Under the pieces are notes generated by a model that saw only the letters and a program-made list of their open reading frames with translations, was not told where the DNA came from and made no database searches. A stretch of 64,000 nucleotides of DNA from assembly GCA_020249145.1 (NCBI GenBank), contig JADCGF010000007.1, positions 62,001-126,000 on the forward strand. Reading direction: 5' to 3'. Origin of the DNA: Roseomonas sp. Lineage in GTDB: Bacteria > Pseudomonadota > Alphaproteobacteria > Acetobacterales > Acetobacteraceae. Made by a program: the position numbers and the translations under genes. Of this stretch, positions 33,631 through 42,239 are shown piece after piece (within the stretch, counting starts at the first letter, position 1; each line of letters starts with the position of its first letter).

Positions 33631-35349
33631 TCACCCCTTCGCGCGCAGCAACTTGCCCGGCATTGCCCCCGTATCATGCCCGGCTTCGCGAATGGGCTGC
33701 CCGGCCACCAGCGTCATGTCATAGCCTTCCACGCGCTGCACCAAACGCCGTCCACCCGCTGGCAGGTCATAGATCATCTCAGGATGATACAAGCGCAACC
33801 CATCGAAATTGATGATGTTGACATCCGCCATGGCACCAGGCGCCAGCCGCCCGCGATCCTTAAGGCCAAAGAAATCCGCTGTTTCACAAGTTTGACGCTT
33901 CACCACGAATTCCAAGGGCAGGCCATCGCCGCGCTTCCGATCACGCGCCCAATGGGTCAGCATGAAGCTTGGGGTGGACGCATCGCAAATCACACCACAA
34001 TGCGCACCGCCATCAGAAAGACCAAGCACCGTTGCCTTATCCATATTCATTTCACGCACGACGGAAAGATCACCCGTCACATAATTCGTAACCGGGAAAT
34101 ACAGCATCCGCCCACCATCGGCGCCCACAAGGAAATCATAGCAGTAGGAAGCAGGATCCTGCCCCGCCTTGGCGGCGAGGGCAGCAATGCTGCGTTCGCG
34201 CGGCGGTTCGTAATCCGGCGGATCGCCCAATTCAAACATATTGTCCCAACGCGTCGCGATCTGGCGAGAGAGCGGCGGCAGCACATCCAAAAGCCTTTTC
34301 GATGCTTCTTCGGAAAGAATTTTCCGGCGCGTTTCGGGATCACGCAGCCGCACCAATTGCTCAGCCGGCGGCAGCCCCGCCAGCGCCGCAAAGCTTTCGC
34401 GCAAGGCAAAGGGGTTGAGCGATGTCGTCAGCCCCAGAATCAACCCCACCGTGCGCCCTGCAACCTGCGCGGCAAGACTAAGCCCCTCAGCGCGCGCCTG
34501 ATGCACGCCCTGCATCAGGCGCTTCCACCGCTGCGGGTCATAGGCGCGATCGGTCAGCAGAAACCACACCGGGCGTTTGGTGGATTTCGCCACTTCACGC
34601 AGCCAGCGGAATTCCGCTGCCTCATCTTCAAAATCGCTCAACATGCCGAAAGTGCCGCGCCCGGCCTTGCCCATGGCGCGGCCAATGGCAAGCAATTCCT
34701 CTTCTTCCGCATAGCGCCCCGGCACCAGGTCACCGGCCAGGGTCTTGTGTTGATCCGTGCGCGATGTGGTGAAGCCGAAGGCGCCGGCTTCCAGCGCTTC
34801 CTGCGTCAGTCGCGCCATGGCTTCAATATCATCGCCGGTTGCGTTTTCGCGCTTCAGCCCGCGTTCGCCCATGACGTAAACGCGCAAGGGATGATGCGCG
34901 AGCTGCGCACCAATATTCACCATGCGCGGCATGGCTTCCAAAGCATCAAGATATTCGGGGAAGCTTTCCCAATTCCATTTGAGTCCTTCGGTCAACGTAA
35001 TGCCGGGGATGTCTTCCACACCCTCCATCAGATCAATCAGCGCCTGATGATGAGACCTTTGCACCGGCGCGAAGCCAACGCCGCAATTGCCAAACAGCAA
35101 TGTGGTCACACCATGCCAGGAAGAAGGCGCCAAATTTGGGTCCCAAGTGGCCTGCCCATCATAATGCGTATGCACATCCACCCAGCCAGGCGTAACAAGC
35201 CGCCCTTCGGCTGAAACATCGCGCCGCGCCGGCCCGGCCTTGCCACCCACCTGCGTGATGCGGTCGCCATCAATCGCGACATCGCCCGCATAGCGCGGCG
35301 TGCTGAGCCCATCCACAATGGTGCCGCCGCGGATAACGATATCATGCAT
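33631..35349 (-). CDS. N-acyl-D-amino-acid deacylase-like amidohydrolase
   Basis: 572 residues from ATG 35349 (GGAGAAGC upstream); the ORF extends to 35523 but only the homologous part starts MHDIVIRGGTIVDGLSTPRY. The D-aminoacylase-like family: VTPGWVDVHTHYDGQATWDP (metal H-x-H), TLLFGNCGVGFAPV, GAFGFTTSRTDQHKTLAGDL, VRLRDPETRRKILSEEASKR, VLGLSDGGAHCGVICDASTP and RGRLAPGAMADVNIINFD. It would hydrolyse N-acyl or cyclic amides; the true substrate cannot be read. Divergent from the CMD gene with a 185-base gap that shows no other gene. Confidence 0.85.
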   Translation of the reverse strand: MHDIVIRGGTIVDGLSTPRYAGDVAIDGDRITQVGGKAGPARRDVSAEGRLVTPGWVDVHTHYDGQATWDPNLAPSSWHGVTTLLFGNCGVGFAPVQRSHHQALIDLMEGVEDIPGITLTEGLKWNWESFPEYLDALEAMPRMVNIGAQLAHHPLRVYVMGERGLKRENATGDDIEAMARLTQEALEAGAFGFTTSRTDQHKTLAGDLVPGRYAEEEELLAIGRAMGKAGRGTFGMLSDFEDEAAEFRWLREVAKSTKRPVWFLLTDRAYDPQRWKRLMQGVHQARAEGLSLAAQVAGRTVGLILGLTTSLNPFALRESFAALAGLPPAEQLVRLRDPETRRKILSEEASKRLLDVLPPLSRQIATRWDNMFELGDPPDYEPPRERSIAALAAKAGQDPASYCYDFLVGADGGRMLYFPVTNYVTGDLSVVREMNMDKATVLGLSDGGAHCGVICDASTPSFMLTHWARDRKRGDGLPLEFVVKRQTCETADFFGLKDRGRLAPGAMADVNIINFDGLRLYHPEMIYDLPAGGRRLVQRVEGYDMTLVAGQPIREAGHDTGAMPGKLLRAKG

Positions 35350-35534
35350 GGTGCTTCTCCATCCGGCTTGGTGCTGGCCCCTAGCTTGACTTAGCCGATC
35401 ATCCTTGGGGATCACGCTAACCAAAGCCCCCTGCCACGGCAAGTCTGCCTTGCCCCCTGCCCTTGCGCTGTCTAGCCTTGTCCCATCTGCCGGGGCACAT
35501 CGCTTGCGGCTTTCTTCAGCCAAAGGAAATCATA

Positions 35535-36110
35535 ATGGCAACGCCCAGGAAACCGCGCTTCCCCGAATTGACGCCCGAGAGCATGAGCACGGAGCAGCGC
35601 GCCGCGGCTGAGGGTATCATCAAAGGCCCGCGTGGCGGCTTGCGTGGCCCCTTCAATGCCTGGCTGCGCAGCCCAGTTTTTGCCGACAGAATGCAAAGGG
35701 TCGGCGAATATCTGCGCTTCAATAGCTCCATCCCCGCAGATTTGAATGAATTCGCCATCCTGATCACGGCGCGGGTCTGGACCAGCCAATATGAATGGTA
35801 TGCGCATCACGCCATGGCGATGAAGGCCGGCTTGCCGCCCGCGATTGCGGCTGACCTCGCCGAAGGTCGCCGCCCCGCGGGCATGACGGAGGATCAGCGC
35901 ATTGTCTATGAATTCTGTACAGAACTGCATCGGGACCATGGCGTGTCAGACGCCACTTTCGCCGCCACTGTGGCGCGTTTCGGCGAACAAGGTGCCGTGG
36001 ATTTGATTGCGGTGAGCGGTTATTATGTCACGGTTTCCATGACGCTGAATGTGGCGGAGGTACAAATTCCGCCGGAAGCGACGCCCTTGCCGCCCTTGCC
36101 GAAGGCGTAA
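35535..36110 (+). CDS. Carboxymuconolactone decarboxylase-family protein
   Basis: 191 residues from ATG 35535 (AAAGGAAATCATA upstream); the longer start at 35463 is not homologous. CMD/AhpD-like helical fold: MSTEQRAAAEGIIKGPRGGL, PFNAWLRSPVFADRMQRVGE, YLRFNSSIPADLNEFAILIT, ARVWTSQYEWYAHHAMAMKA and DLIAVSGYYVTVSMTLNVAE. The AhpD-type C-x-x-C is missing (QYEWYAHH instead), which fits the lactone-decarboxylase-like branch rather than peroxidase partners. Substrate unknown. Confidence 0.85.
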   Translation: MATPRKPRFPELTPESMSTEQRAAAEGIIKGPRGGLRGPFNAWLRSPVFADRMQRVGEYLRFNSSIPADLNEFAILITARVWTSQYEWYAHHAMAMKAGLPPAIAADLAEGRRPAGMTEDQRIVYEFCTELHRDHGVSDATFAATVARFGEQGAVDLIAVSGYYVTVSMTLNVAEVQIPPEATPLPPLPKA

Positions 36111-36116
36111 GGTTCA

Positions 36117-36143
36117 CATGGGGCGGCAGCAAGCCGCCCCATG
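36117..36143. terminator. Perfect GC-rich hairpin between convergent genes
   Basis: CATGGGGCGGC (36117-36127) and GCCGCCCCATG (36133-36143) form an 11-bp perfect stem with an AGCAA loop, 7 bases after the CMD stop and 9 before the stop of the facing binding-protein gene. It is well placed as a bidirectional transcript end. There is no U-tract on either side, so Rho-independent termination is uncertain. Confidence 0.5.
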
Positions 36144-36152
36144 CGCGTTGTA

Positions 36153-37388
36153 TCAGCTACGAACGAAAGCGCAGCCACCATCCGCGATCGGGCGGAAGGC
36201 ATCATCAGGCGCCGTTGTCTGCAACAGCTTGTAATAGTCAAACGGCCCGCGGCTTTCGTCTGGCTTCTTCACTTCAAACAAATAGGCCGGGTGCATCTTC
36301 CGCCCATCAGCGCGAATGGTGCCGCGGCCAAAGGCGTCATCATCAGTCGGCATTGCCTTCATGCGCTGCACAGTGGCTACACCACTCGCCTTCGCGGCTT
36401 GCACGCCGAGATCAGCAACCGCCTTCAGATAATGCAGCGTGCCGGAATAATCGCCGGCATGGCTCATGCCAACGGCAACCTGGCCGGCCACCGCCTGTGC
36501 ACGACGGAAGAAGGCCCGCGTGCGGTCATTCAAATCCCAATAGAAGGTTTCGGTGCAAACCAGCCCTTGGGCCGTTTGCAGGCCAAGTGCATGCACATCC
36601 GGCAGGAACATGAGCATGGAGGCGATACGCGTGCCGCGCCGCGTGATGCCGAATTCCGCTGCCTGCTTGATGCAGTTGATGGTATCCGTCCCCGCATTGG
36701 CGAAGCCAATCACCTTCGCGCGCGAAGCCTGCGCTTGCAGCAGGAAGGATGAGAAATCAGTCGTGCCCGGGAAAGGTGTGCGCACGGAACCAATGACGCG
36801 GCCACCCGCAGCCTGCACAAAGGCAGTGGTATCACGTTCCAGGGAATGGCCGAAGGCGTAATCAGCCGTGATGAAGAACCACGTATCGCCCCCTGCGCGC
36901 ACCGTCGCACCACCTGTGGACTTCCCAAGCATGAAAGTATCATACGACCAATGCACCGTATTCGGCGTGCAGGCGCGCCCTGTCATATCGGATGTGGCGG
37001 TGGAGGTTGGGATGGTGACCTTGTTCTTTTCGCGCGTCAGCTCCGCCACGGCCAAAGCCACGGATGAAGCCGCGAGACTCAAGGTCATGTCCACACCGTC
37101 ACGGTCATACCATTGGCGCGCGATGTTGATCGCGACATCGGGACGGTTTTGATGATCCGCCACCACGGTTTCCACATTGAAACCGCGTTGGCCGAATTCC
37201 TGCACCGCAAGCCGCGCGCAAGCGACCGTGGTAGGGCCATTGATGTCGCGGAAAGTGCCGGACATGTCGGTCAGAATACCGATGCGGATGGTATTCGCCG
37301 CTTGGGCTTTCGCGCTGCGCCAAGGCAGGCCGCCAAGGGCTGCCGCGCCGCCGGCGGCGGTCAGGACTGAACGTCTTTCGATGGTCAT
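36153..37388 (-). CDS. Tat-exported ABC transporter substrate-binding protein (LivK-like)
   Basis: 411 residues. N-terminus MTIERRSVLTAAGGAAALGG has a twin-arginine motif and ends at ...SAKAQA, so it is Tat exported. Peripla_BP_6 domain: IRIGILTDMSGTFRDINGPT, FNVETVVADHQNRPDVAINI, FITADYAFGHSLERDTTAFV and KVIGFANAGTDTINCIKQAA. Such proteins bind amino acids or aromatic and short-chain acids and feed LivHMGF-type ABC systems, none of which is coded here. Next upstream on the strand is the luciferase-like monooxygenase, 83 bases away; a shared substrate is possible. Confidence 0.88.
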   Translation of the reverse strand: MTIERRSVLTAAGGAAALGGLPWRSAKAQAANTIRIGILTDMSGTFRDINGPTTVACARLAVQEFGQRGFNVETVVADHQNRPDVAINIARQWYDRDGVDMTLSLAASSVALAVAELTREKNKVTIPTSTATSDMTGRACTPNTVHWSYDTFMLGKSTGGATVRAGGDTWFFITADYAFGHSLERDTTAFVQAAGGRVIGSVRTPFPGTTDFSSFLLQAQASRAKVIGFANAGTDTINCIKQAAEFGITRRGTRIASMLMFLPDVHALGLQTAQGLVCTETFYWDLNDRTRAFFRRAQAVAGQVAVGMSHAGDYSGTLHYLKAVADLGVQAAKASGVATVQRMKAMPTDDDAFGRGTIRADGRKMHPAYLFEVKKPDESRGPFDYYKLLQTTAPDDAFRPIADGGCAFVRS

Positions 37389-37471
37389 GTTATCTCCCAG
37401 TGTTTCCCGGTTGTCTGGATAAGGATTCCAGAAGCGGCGCTCTTAGCCCAGGTGTGCGGTGAAATCCATGC

Positions 37472-38542
37472 CTATTCGGCGGCCACCCGGCTGGCCGGTG
37501 GGCGGAAGGCCGGGATCACGTGCTGGGCGAAAAGCGTCAGGCTCCGCAGGATTTTCTCATGCCCGTAATAGGGCGGGTAATGCAGCAGCAGGCTGGTCAT
37601 GCCGGTACGTGCTTGCAGGGCGCGGAGTTTCGCAATCACCGTGGTTGGGCTGCCATGTAACAGGGTTGTTTCCGCCAGCACCCCATAATCCAGCGCCTGC
37701 CCTTTCTCGGAAACCGAGCCCAAATAGCCACTGGTGCCGGCGCTGTTGAAATTGCGGATATGGTGCAGGATGTGTTCTTCCGTATCAGCGCGCGCCTGCT
37801 CATCGGTTTCCGCCACATAGACCATGCGCGCAATATCAATATGCCCGGCGGCAGGGTTGTTGCGCTGCGGTGATGGGGCTGTCGCCAGCGCTTCGCGATA
37901 AATCCTTGATTGCGACGCCAAGGTATCCAGCCCCGGCAGCGTGCTCAGCATCAGCCCGAAGCCATTACGCCCAGCATAGGCGATGGAACGATCCGTCCCG
38001 CCCGCCATATAAAGCGGCGGATGGGGAAGCTGCACCGGCACGGGCAGCATTTCATATTGCCCTTCCACCTTACCCTTGAAGAATTTGCCCTCATGCGTCC
38101 AACGCCGGCGGTGGAAGCCATCAAAAATCAGCTTGACGCTTTCTTCGACAATATCGCGCCGCGCTTCAAAATCCTTGCCGAGACCTTCAAACTCATAAGG
38201 CCGATAACCGCTGCCCAGGCCCAGCATCACACGGCCATTGGAAAGCACATCCACGAAAGCCGTATTTTCCACTACGCGGATCGGGTCATGAAGCGGCAAC
38301 GTAATCACGCCGGCGGCCAGCTTGATGCGGCTGGTGCGCGCCGCGAGGTAGGACATATACACAAAGCAATCCGGCATGATGCCGTAAGTGGTGCTGAAGT
38401 GATGCTCTGCGATCCAGGCCGTATCGAAACCCAGCGCCTCGGCGCGCAGGATTTCCTCAGTTGTGCGCGCGGTCACGCCCTGATGCGGATAGGGTTCTTC
38501 CGCCGGATTGGGGTGGCTCGTCATCAGAATGCCGAATTCCAT
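37472..38542 (-). CDS. Luciferase-like (LLM-class) flavin-dependent monooxygenase
   Basis: 356 residues. Bacterial luciferase fold: MEFGILMTSHPNPAEEPYPH, LGFDTAWIAEHHFSTTYGIM, LAARTSRIKLAAGVITLPLH, DPIRVVENTAFVDVLSNGRV, MLGLGSGYRPYEFEGLGKDF and PVPVQLPHPPLYMAGGTDRS. These enzymes use reduced FMN or F420 from a separate reductase to oxygenate small molecules. It begins 33 bases downstream of the dehydrogenase gene at 38576-39490 on the same strand, forming a likely two-gene operon. Confidence 0.87.
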   Translation of the reverse strand: MEFGILMTSHPNPAEEPYPHQGVTARTTEEILRAEALGFDTAWIAEHHFSTTYGIMPDCFVYMSYLAARTSRIKLAAGVITLPLHDPIRVVENTAFVDVLSNGRVMLGLGSGYRPYEFEGLGKDFEARRDIVEESVKLIFDGFHRRRWTHEGKFFKGKVEGQYEMLPVPVQLPHPPLYMAGGTDRSIAYAGRNGFGLMLSTLPGLDTLASQSRIYREALATAPSPQRNNPAAGHIDIARMVYVAETDEQARADTEEHILHHIRNFNSAGTSGYLGSVSEKGQALDYGVLAETTLLHGSPTTVIAKLRALQARTGMTSLLLHYPPYYGHEKILRSLTLFAQHVIPAFRPPASRVAAE

Positions 38543-38575
38543 TGTCTTCCTCCTGCAGCTTGGATTCTTCTTGGC

Positions 38576-39490
38576 TTAGTCGCCTGATTCCTTGGGCGTA
38601 GCGCGCACTTCAATGCCTGCCAGTTTTTCCATATGCTGAATGGTGGAAACAAAATCCTCCGGCCCGGAACCCATGGCCAAAGCCATGGAAAGATATTGCC
38701 GCGCGGCTGGCCCCATGAACATAGGCACGCCAAAGCGTTCAGCTTCTTCCAGGCACAGCTTTACATCCTTGTGCATCAGGCCAGCCGCGAAGCGCACCGG
38801 AAAACCCTGCGCGCGTTCCGTAATGGCCCGCGGCACGCGCTTTTCCGACATGAAGGAACGCCCGCTGGAGGCATTCAGCACGTCAAACATCAGCTTGGTA
38901 TCAAGGCCCGCCTTGGCGCCCAACACCATGCCTTCCAAACACGCTAGTGTATTGCTGGCAAGAATAACATTATTTACCAGCTTCATCGTCTGCCCAAGGC
39001 CCGGTTCCGCGCCAAGGTAGAAGATATTCTGCCCGATCTGCTTCAGCACCGGCTCCACGGCCTTCTGTGACGCCGGATCGCCCGATGTCATGATGGCGAG
39101 TGTGCCGGCCTCTGCGCCCGAAACGCCGCCGCTGACTGGACCATCAATCTGATGAATACCCTTGGCCGCAAGACCTTCCGCCACACGCCGCGCCACCGTT
39201 GGCCCGGTGGTGGAAAGGTCCACCACGATCTTCGCCTTGCTGCCTTGGACCAGCCCGTCCACACCAAGCGCCACGGCTTCCACCGCTGCCGGGGTTGGCA
39301 GGCTGAGCAGCACGGTCTCGCATTGATCCGCAACATCACGCGCGCTAGTCGCGGCCTTTGCGCCCATGGCAGTGAGTGCCGCCACCGCCTTCGCGTCCAA
39401 ATCATGCACCACCAGCGCATGACCCGCCTTCACCAGGCGCCGCGCCATGACACCACCAATATTCCCAAGGCCGATGAAACCAAGCTGCAT
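38576..39490 (-). CDS. Beta-hydroxyacid dehydrogenase family (3-hydroxyisobutyrate/tartronate semialdehyde type)
   Basis: 304 residues from ATG 39490, with GAGGAATGTC upstream; an ATG 12 bases earlier is the alternative. Rossmann GLGNIGGVMARRLVKAGHAL, VVHDLDAKAV, the family signature QIDGPVSGGVSGAEAGTLAI, and catalytic Lys in GLGQTMKLVNNVILASNTLA. C-terminal helical domain with FAAGLMHKDVKLCLEEAERF. It oxidises beta-hydroxyacids or reduces semialdehydes with NAD(P). In front of the monooxygenase gene, so perhaps part of the same degradation route. 291 bases of mostly featureless DNA separate it from the divergent Baeyer-Villiger gene. Confidence 0.87.
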   Translation of the reverse strand: MQLGFIGLGNIGGVMARRLVKAGHALVVHDLDAKAVAALTAMGAKAATSARDVADQCETVLLSLPTPAAVEAVALGVDGLVQGSKAKIVVDLSTTGPTVARRVAEGLAAKGIHQIDGPVSGGVSGAEAGTLAIMTSGDPASQKAVEPVLKQIGQNIFYLGAEPGLGQTMKLVNNVILASNTLACLEGMVLGAKAGLDTKLMFDVLNASSGRSFMSEKRVPRAITERAQGFPVRFAAGLMHKDVKLCLEEAERFGVPMFMGPAARQYLSMALAMGSGPEDFVSTIQHMEKLAGIEVRATPKESGD

Positions 39491-39627
39491 GACATTCCTC
39501 ATTACCGGTACGCCGGGCTTGCATGGCCCGCGTAGTTGTTTGAGGGAAGGCTCCGCCCGGATGCGCTTTCAGTCAAGGGCTTGTTTCAGCCTGTTCAAGG
39601 CAGCTTCGTGGAGGCAGTCACCCAAGC

Positions 39628-39647
39628 AAGGTGAGGGTCGAAAAAAG
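39628..39647. repeat. Second copy of the intergenic motif seen near 15.7 kb
   Basis: AAGGTGAGGGTCGAAAAAAG is the reverse complement of the motif at 15742-15762 with one base missing. It sits in the 291-base divergent region between the dehydrogenase and the Baeyer-Villiger monooxygenase (39491-39781), about 135 bases before the latter's start. The rest of that region shows no gene or hairpin I can support. Confidence 0.4.
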
Positions 39648-39781
39648 CGGCGTGGCATTGGCGGTTTCGTCATTTGCGGGAATACTCGCTCCGGCCCTGC
39701 CTCTGCGCAGGCCCTGGGCTTTGGGTTATAAACTTCCTGTCATGCGGCGTGGCGCCAAGCCAGCCGGAAAGGGTGGATGCG

Positions 39782-41428
39782 ATGAATGAAATGCGGCGAA
39801 GCATGCCGGCAAGCTCCGGCCCGGCCTTGACCGAGCCCGATGTGATCATCATCGGCGCCGGCATTTCCGGCCTTTATCAGCTGTATCGCCTGCGGGAGCT
39901 TGGCTATTCGGTGCAGGTGTTCGAGACCGGCAGCGAACTAGGTGGCACCTGGTATTGGAATCGCTACCCCGGCGCGCGGTTTGATTCCGAAAGCTATACC
40001 TATGGCTATTCCTTTTCTGAAGAGTTGCTGCAGGAGTGGTCATGGTCCGAACATTTTGCCCCGCAGCCCGAAACACTGCGCTATTTGCAGCATGTGGCGG
40101 ATAGGTTCGATCTGCGCCGCCATATCCAATTCAATAGCCGCGTCGTGAGCGCGCATTTCAACGAAGCGGCGCAGCGTTGGACAGTCAAACTTGATACGGG
40201 CGCAGAGCATCACTGCCGCTTCCTGATCACCGCGCTTGGCCCGCTTTCCGCCGATACCATGCCACGCATTCCCGGCGTTGAAAGTTTTTCCGGCCAATCC
40301 TTCCATACCTATCGCTGGCCCCATGAACCCGTCAGCTTCGCGGGCAAGCGCGTGGCGGTGATTGGGACAGGTGCGACCGGTGTGCAGGTGATCCAGACCA
40401 TTGCTTCTGAGGTTGGCTCCCTCACGGTTTTTCAACGCACCCCAAATTGGTGCGCGCCTTTGCATAACCGCCCAATCACGGAAGAAGAACAGCGCCAGAT
40501 CAAGGGCAATTACCCCGCGCTTTTCGCACTGCTCCGCACCACGCCTGGCTGCTATATCCATAATGCCGATCCGCGCAGCGTGTTTGAAGTCACGCCAGAA
40601 GAACGCGAAGCCTTTTGGGAACAACGCTACGCGGAGCCCGGCTTCGGCATTTGGCAAGCGAATTACCGTGATATCCTGACCGATCCTAAGGCCAATGCCC
40701 TGATCAGCGATTTCATCGCGCGCAAGATCCGCCAGCGGGTGAAGGACCCCGCGGTTGCGGAGAAGTTGATCCCGAAAAATCATGGGTTTGGTACGCGCCG
40801 CGTGCCGCTCGAAACCCGCTATTTTGAGGCCTTTAATCGCGACAATGTCCGGCTGGTGGATATCAATGAAACGCCGATTGAGCGCATTACGCCAAAAGGC
40901 ATCAAGACCAGCGATGCCGAATATGAATTCGACATGATCATCTACGCCACTGGTTTTGATGCTATTACCGGCGCTTTTGATCGGATTGATTTCAGGGGCA
41001 TTGGCGGCCAGCGGCTTAAGGATAAATGGGCAGATGGTCCGAAAACCTATCTGGGTCTGCAATCGGCAGGCTTCCCAAATATGCTGACAATCGTTGGGCC
41101 GCATAATGCCTCAACCCGCTGCAACATCCCGCGCTGCATTGAACAGAATGTGGAATGGGTGACGGATCTGATGCGCCATGTGCGCGAAAATGGCATCAGC
41201 CGCTTTGAAGCGACCGAAGCCGCAGAAGCCGAATGGTCGCATCATATCGAAACCCTGGCCGAGGGTATGCTCTATGCTCAGATCGATTCCTGGGCAACAG
41301 GCATCAATCGCAATGTCGAAGGCCGCGATCAGCGACGCATTCTGCAGTATCAGGGCGGCGCGCCGGCCTATCGCGCGAAATGTGATGAGGTTGCCGCGCA
41401 GGGCTATGCCGGCATGAAGTTGAGCTGA
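39782..41428 (+). CDS. Baeyer-Villiger-type flavin monooxygenase
   Basis: 548 residues from ATG 39782; the longer start at 39674 adds a low-quality leader. FAD fold VIIIGAGISGLYQLYRLREL (21-40), GGTWYWNRYPGARFDSES (54-71), the Baeyer-Villiger fingerprint FSGQSFHTYRWP (169-180) matching F-x-G-x-x-x-H-T-x-x-W-P, then the NADPH fold VAVIGTGATGVQVIQTIASE (191-210) and VFQRTPNW. It inserts oxygen next to a ketone to form an ester or lactone. An aldolase gene follows after 3 bases and an acyl-CoA dehydrogenase after that, suggesting a ketone degradation operon. Substrate unknown. Confidence 0.9.
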   Translation: MNEMRRSMPASSGPALTEPDVIIIGAGISGLYQLYRLRELGYSVQVFETGSELGGTWYWNRYPGARFDSESYTYGYSFSEELLQEWSWSEHFAPQPETLRYLQHVADRFDLRRHIQFNSRVVSAHFNEAAQRWTVKLDTGAEHHCRFLITALGPLSADTMPRIPGVESFSGQSFHTYRWPHEPVSFAGKRVAVIGTGATGVQVIQTIASEVGSLTVFQRTPNWCAPLHNRPITEEEQRQIKGNYPALFALLRTTPGCYIHNADPRSVFEVTPEEREAFWEQRYAEPGFGIWQANYRDILTDPKANALISDFIARKIRQRVKDPAVAEKLIPKNHGFGTRRVPLETRYFEAFNRDNVRLVDINETPIERITPKGIKTSDAEYEFDMIIYATGFDAITGAFDRIDFRGIGGQRLKDKWADGPKTYLGLQSAGFPNMLTIVGPHNASTRCNIPRCIEQNVEWVTDLMRHVRENGISRFEATEAAEAEWSHHIETLAEGMLYAQIDSWATGINRNVEGRDQRRILQYQGGAPAYRAKCDEVAAQGYAGMKLS

Positions 41429-41431
41429 ACC

Positions 41432-42208
41432 ATGCGCCAAAACCCAGTCCGCGCCGCGCTTCGCCAAGGCCGCATGGCCCATGGCATCATGGCAACGGAA
41501 TTTCTGACACCGGGGCTTTGCCAAATCCTCGGCAATGCCGGCGCGGATTATGTGATTTTCGATATGGAACATGGCGGCATGGGCATTGATGCGATCAAGG
41601 CGCAATGCGCCTTTGCGCGCAATATTGGCGTGGTGCCCTTGGTGCGCGTGACAGGCCATCATTACCACCTGATCGCGCCGGTCTTGGATGCCGGCGCCAT
41701 GGGCATCATGGAACCCATGGTGGAAACGCGCCAACAGGCAGAAGAATTGGCCGCCTGGTGCCGCTATCGCCCCGAAGGCCGGCGCGGCGTTGGCTTCGGC
41801 TATGCGCATGATGACTATAAAGGCCAGGATGTGATCGCCGGCATGAAGGCCGAAAACGACCGCGTCATGGTCATTCCCCTGATCGAAACCGCCAAGGGGA
41901 TTGAAAATGTTGAAGCGATCATGGCCGTGCCCGGCGTAGATCTGGGCTGGTTTGGCCATTATGATTTGAGCGATTCTCTCGGCATCACCGCGCAATTCGA
42001 CCATCCGATGTTCCAAGCCGCACTTACCCGCTTCCTGAAAGCCTGCGAGGCTGCGGGCAAGCCCGCCGGCGTTTTGGGCGCGGGGATGGACATGGTGCGC
42101 GGTTGGCGCGCCAAGGGGTTTCGCTGCCTGTGCTACGGGTCTGATGTCAGCGTTTTCCAATCGGCCCTTAAGGGCGCCCTGGATACGCTGAAGGGCGAAG
42201 CGGGCTGA
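41432..42208 (+). CDS. HpcH/HpaI-family class II aldolase
   Basis: 258 residues. Canonical motifs: YVIFDMEHGGMGIDAIKAQC (catalytic His), VPLVRVTGHHYHLIAPVLDA, GAMGIMEPMVETRQQAEELA, the metal Glu in VIPLIETAKGIENVEAIMAV and the metal Asp near LGWFGHYDLSDSLGI. Cleaves or forms hydroxy-oxoacids with pyruvate. It follows the Baeyer-Villiger gene by 3 bases and precedes the acyl-CoA dehydrogenase by 31, so all three are likely co-transcribed. Clearly different from the aldolase at 6159-6956. Confidence 0.88.
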   Translation: MRQNPVRAALRQGRMAHGIMATEFLTPGLCQILGNAGADYVIFDMEHGGMGIDAIKAQCAFARNIGVVPLVRVTGHHYHLIAPVLDAGAMGIMEPMVETRQQAEELAAWCRYRPEGRRGVGFGYAHDDYKGQDVIAGMKAENDRVMVIPLIETAKGIENVEAIMAVPGVDLGWFGHYDLSDSLGITAQFDHPMFQAALTRFLKACEAAGKPAGVLGAGMDMVRGWRAKGFRCLCYGSDVSVFQSALKGALDTLKGEAG

Positions 42209-42239
42209 AAACACATCATCGAACAATCGGAAGACGATA

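Noticed and set aside
33676..35214. 512-residue open frame on the + strand opposite the amidohydrolase gene
   Set aside because: It is a high-GC shadow: His/Arg/Gln-rich, no domain, and the minus strand encodes a complete conserved amidohydrolase.
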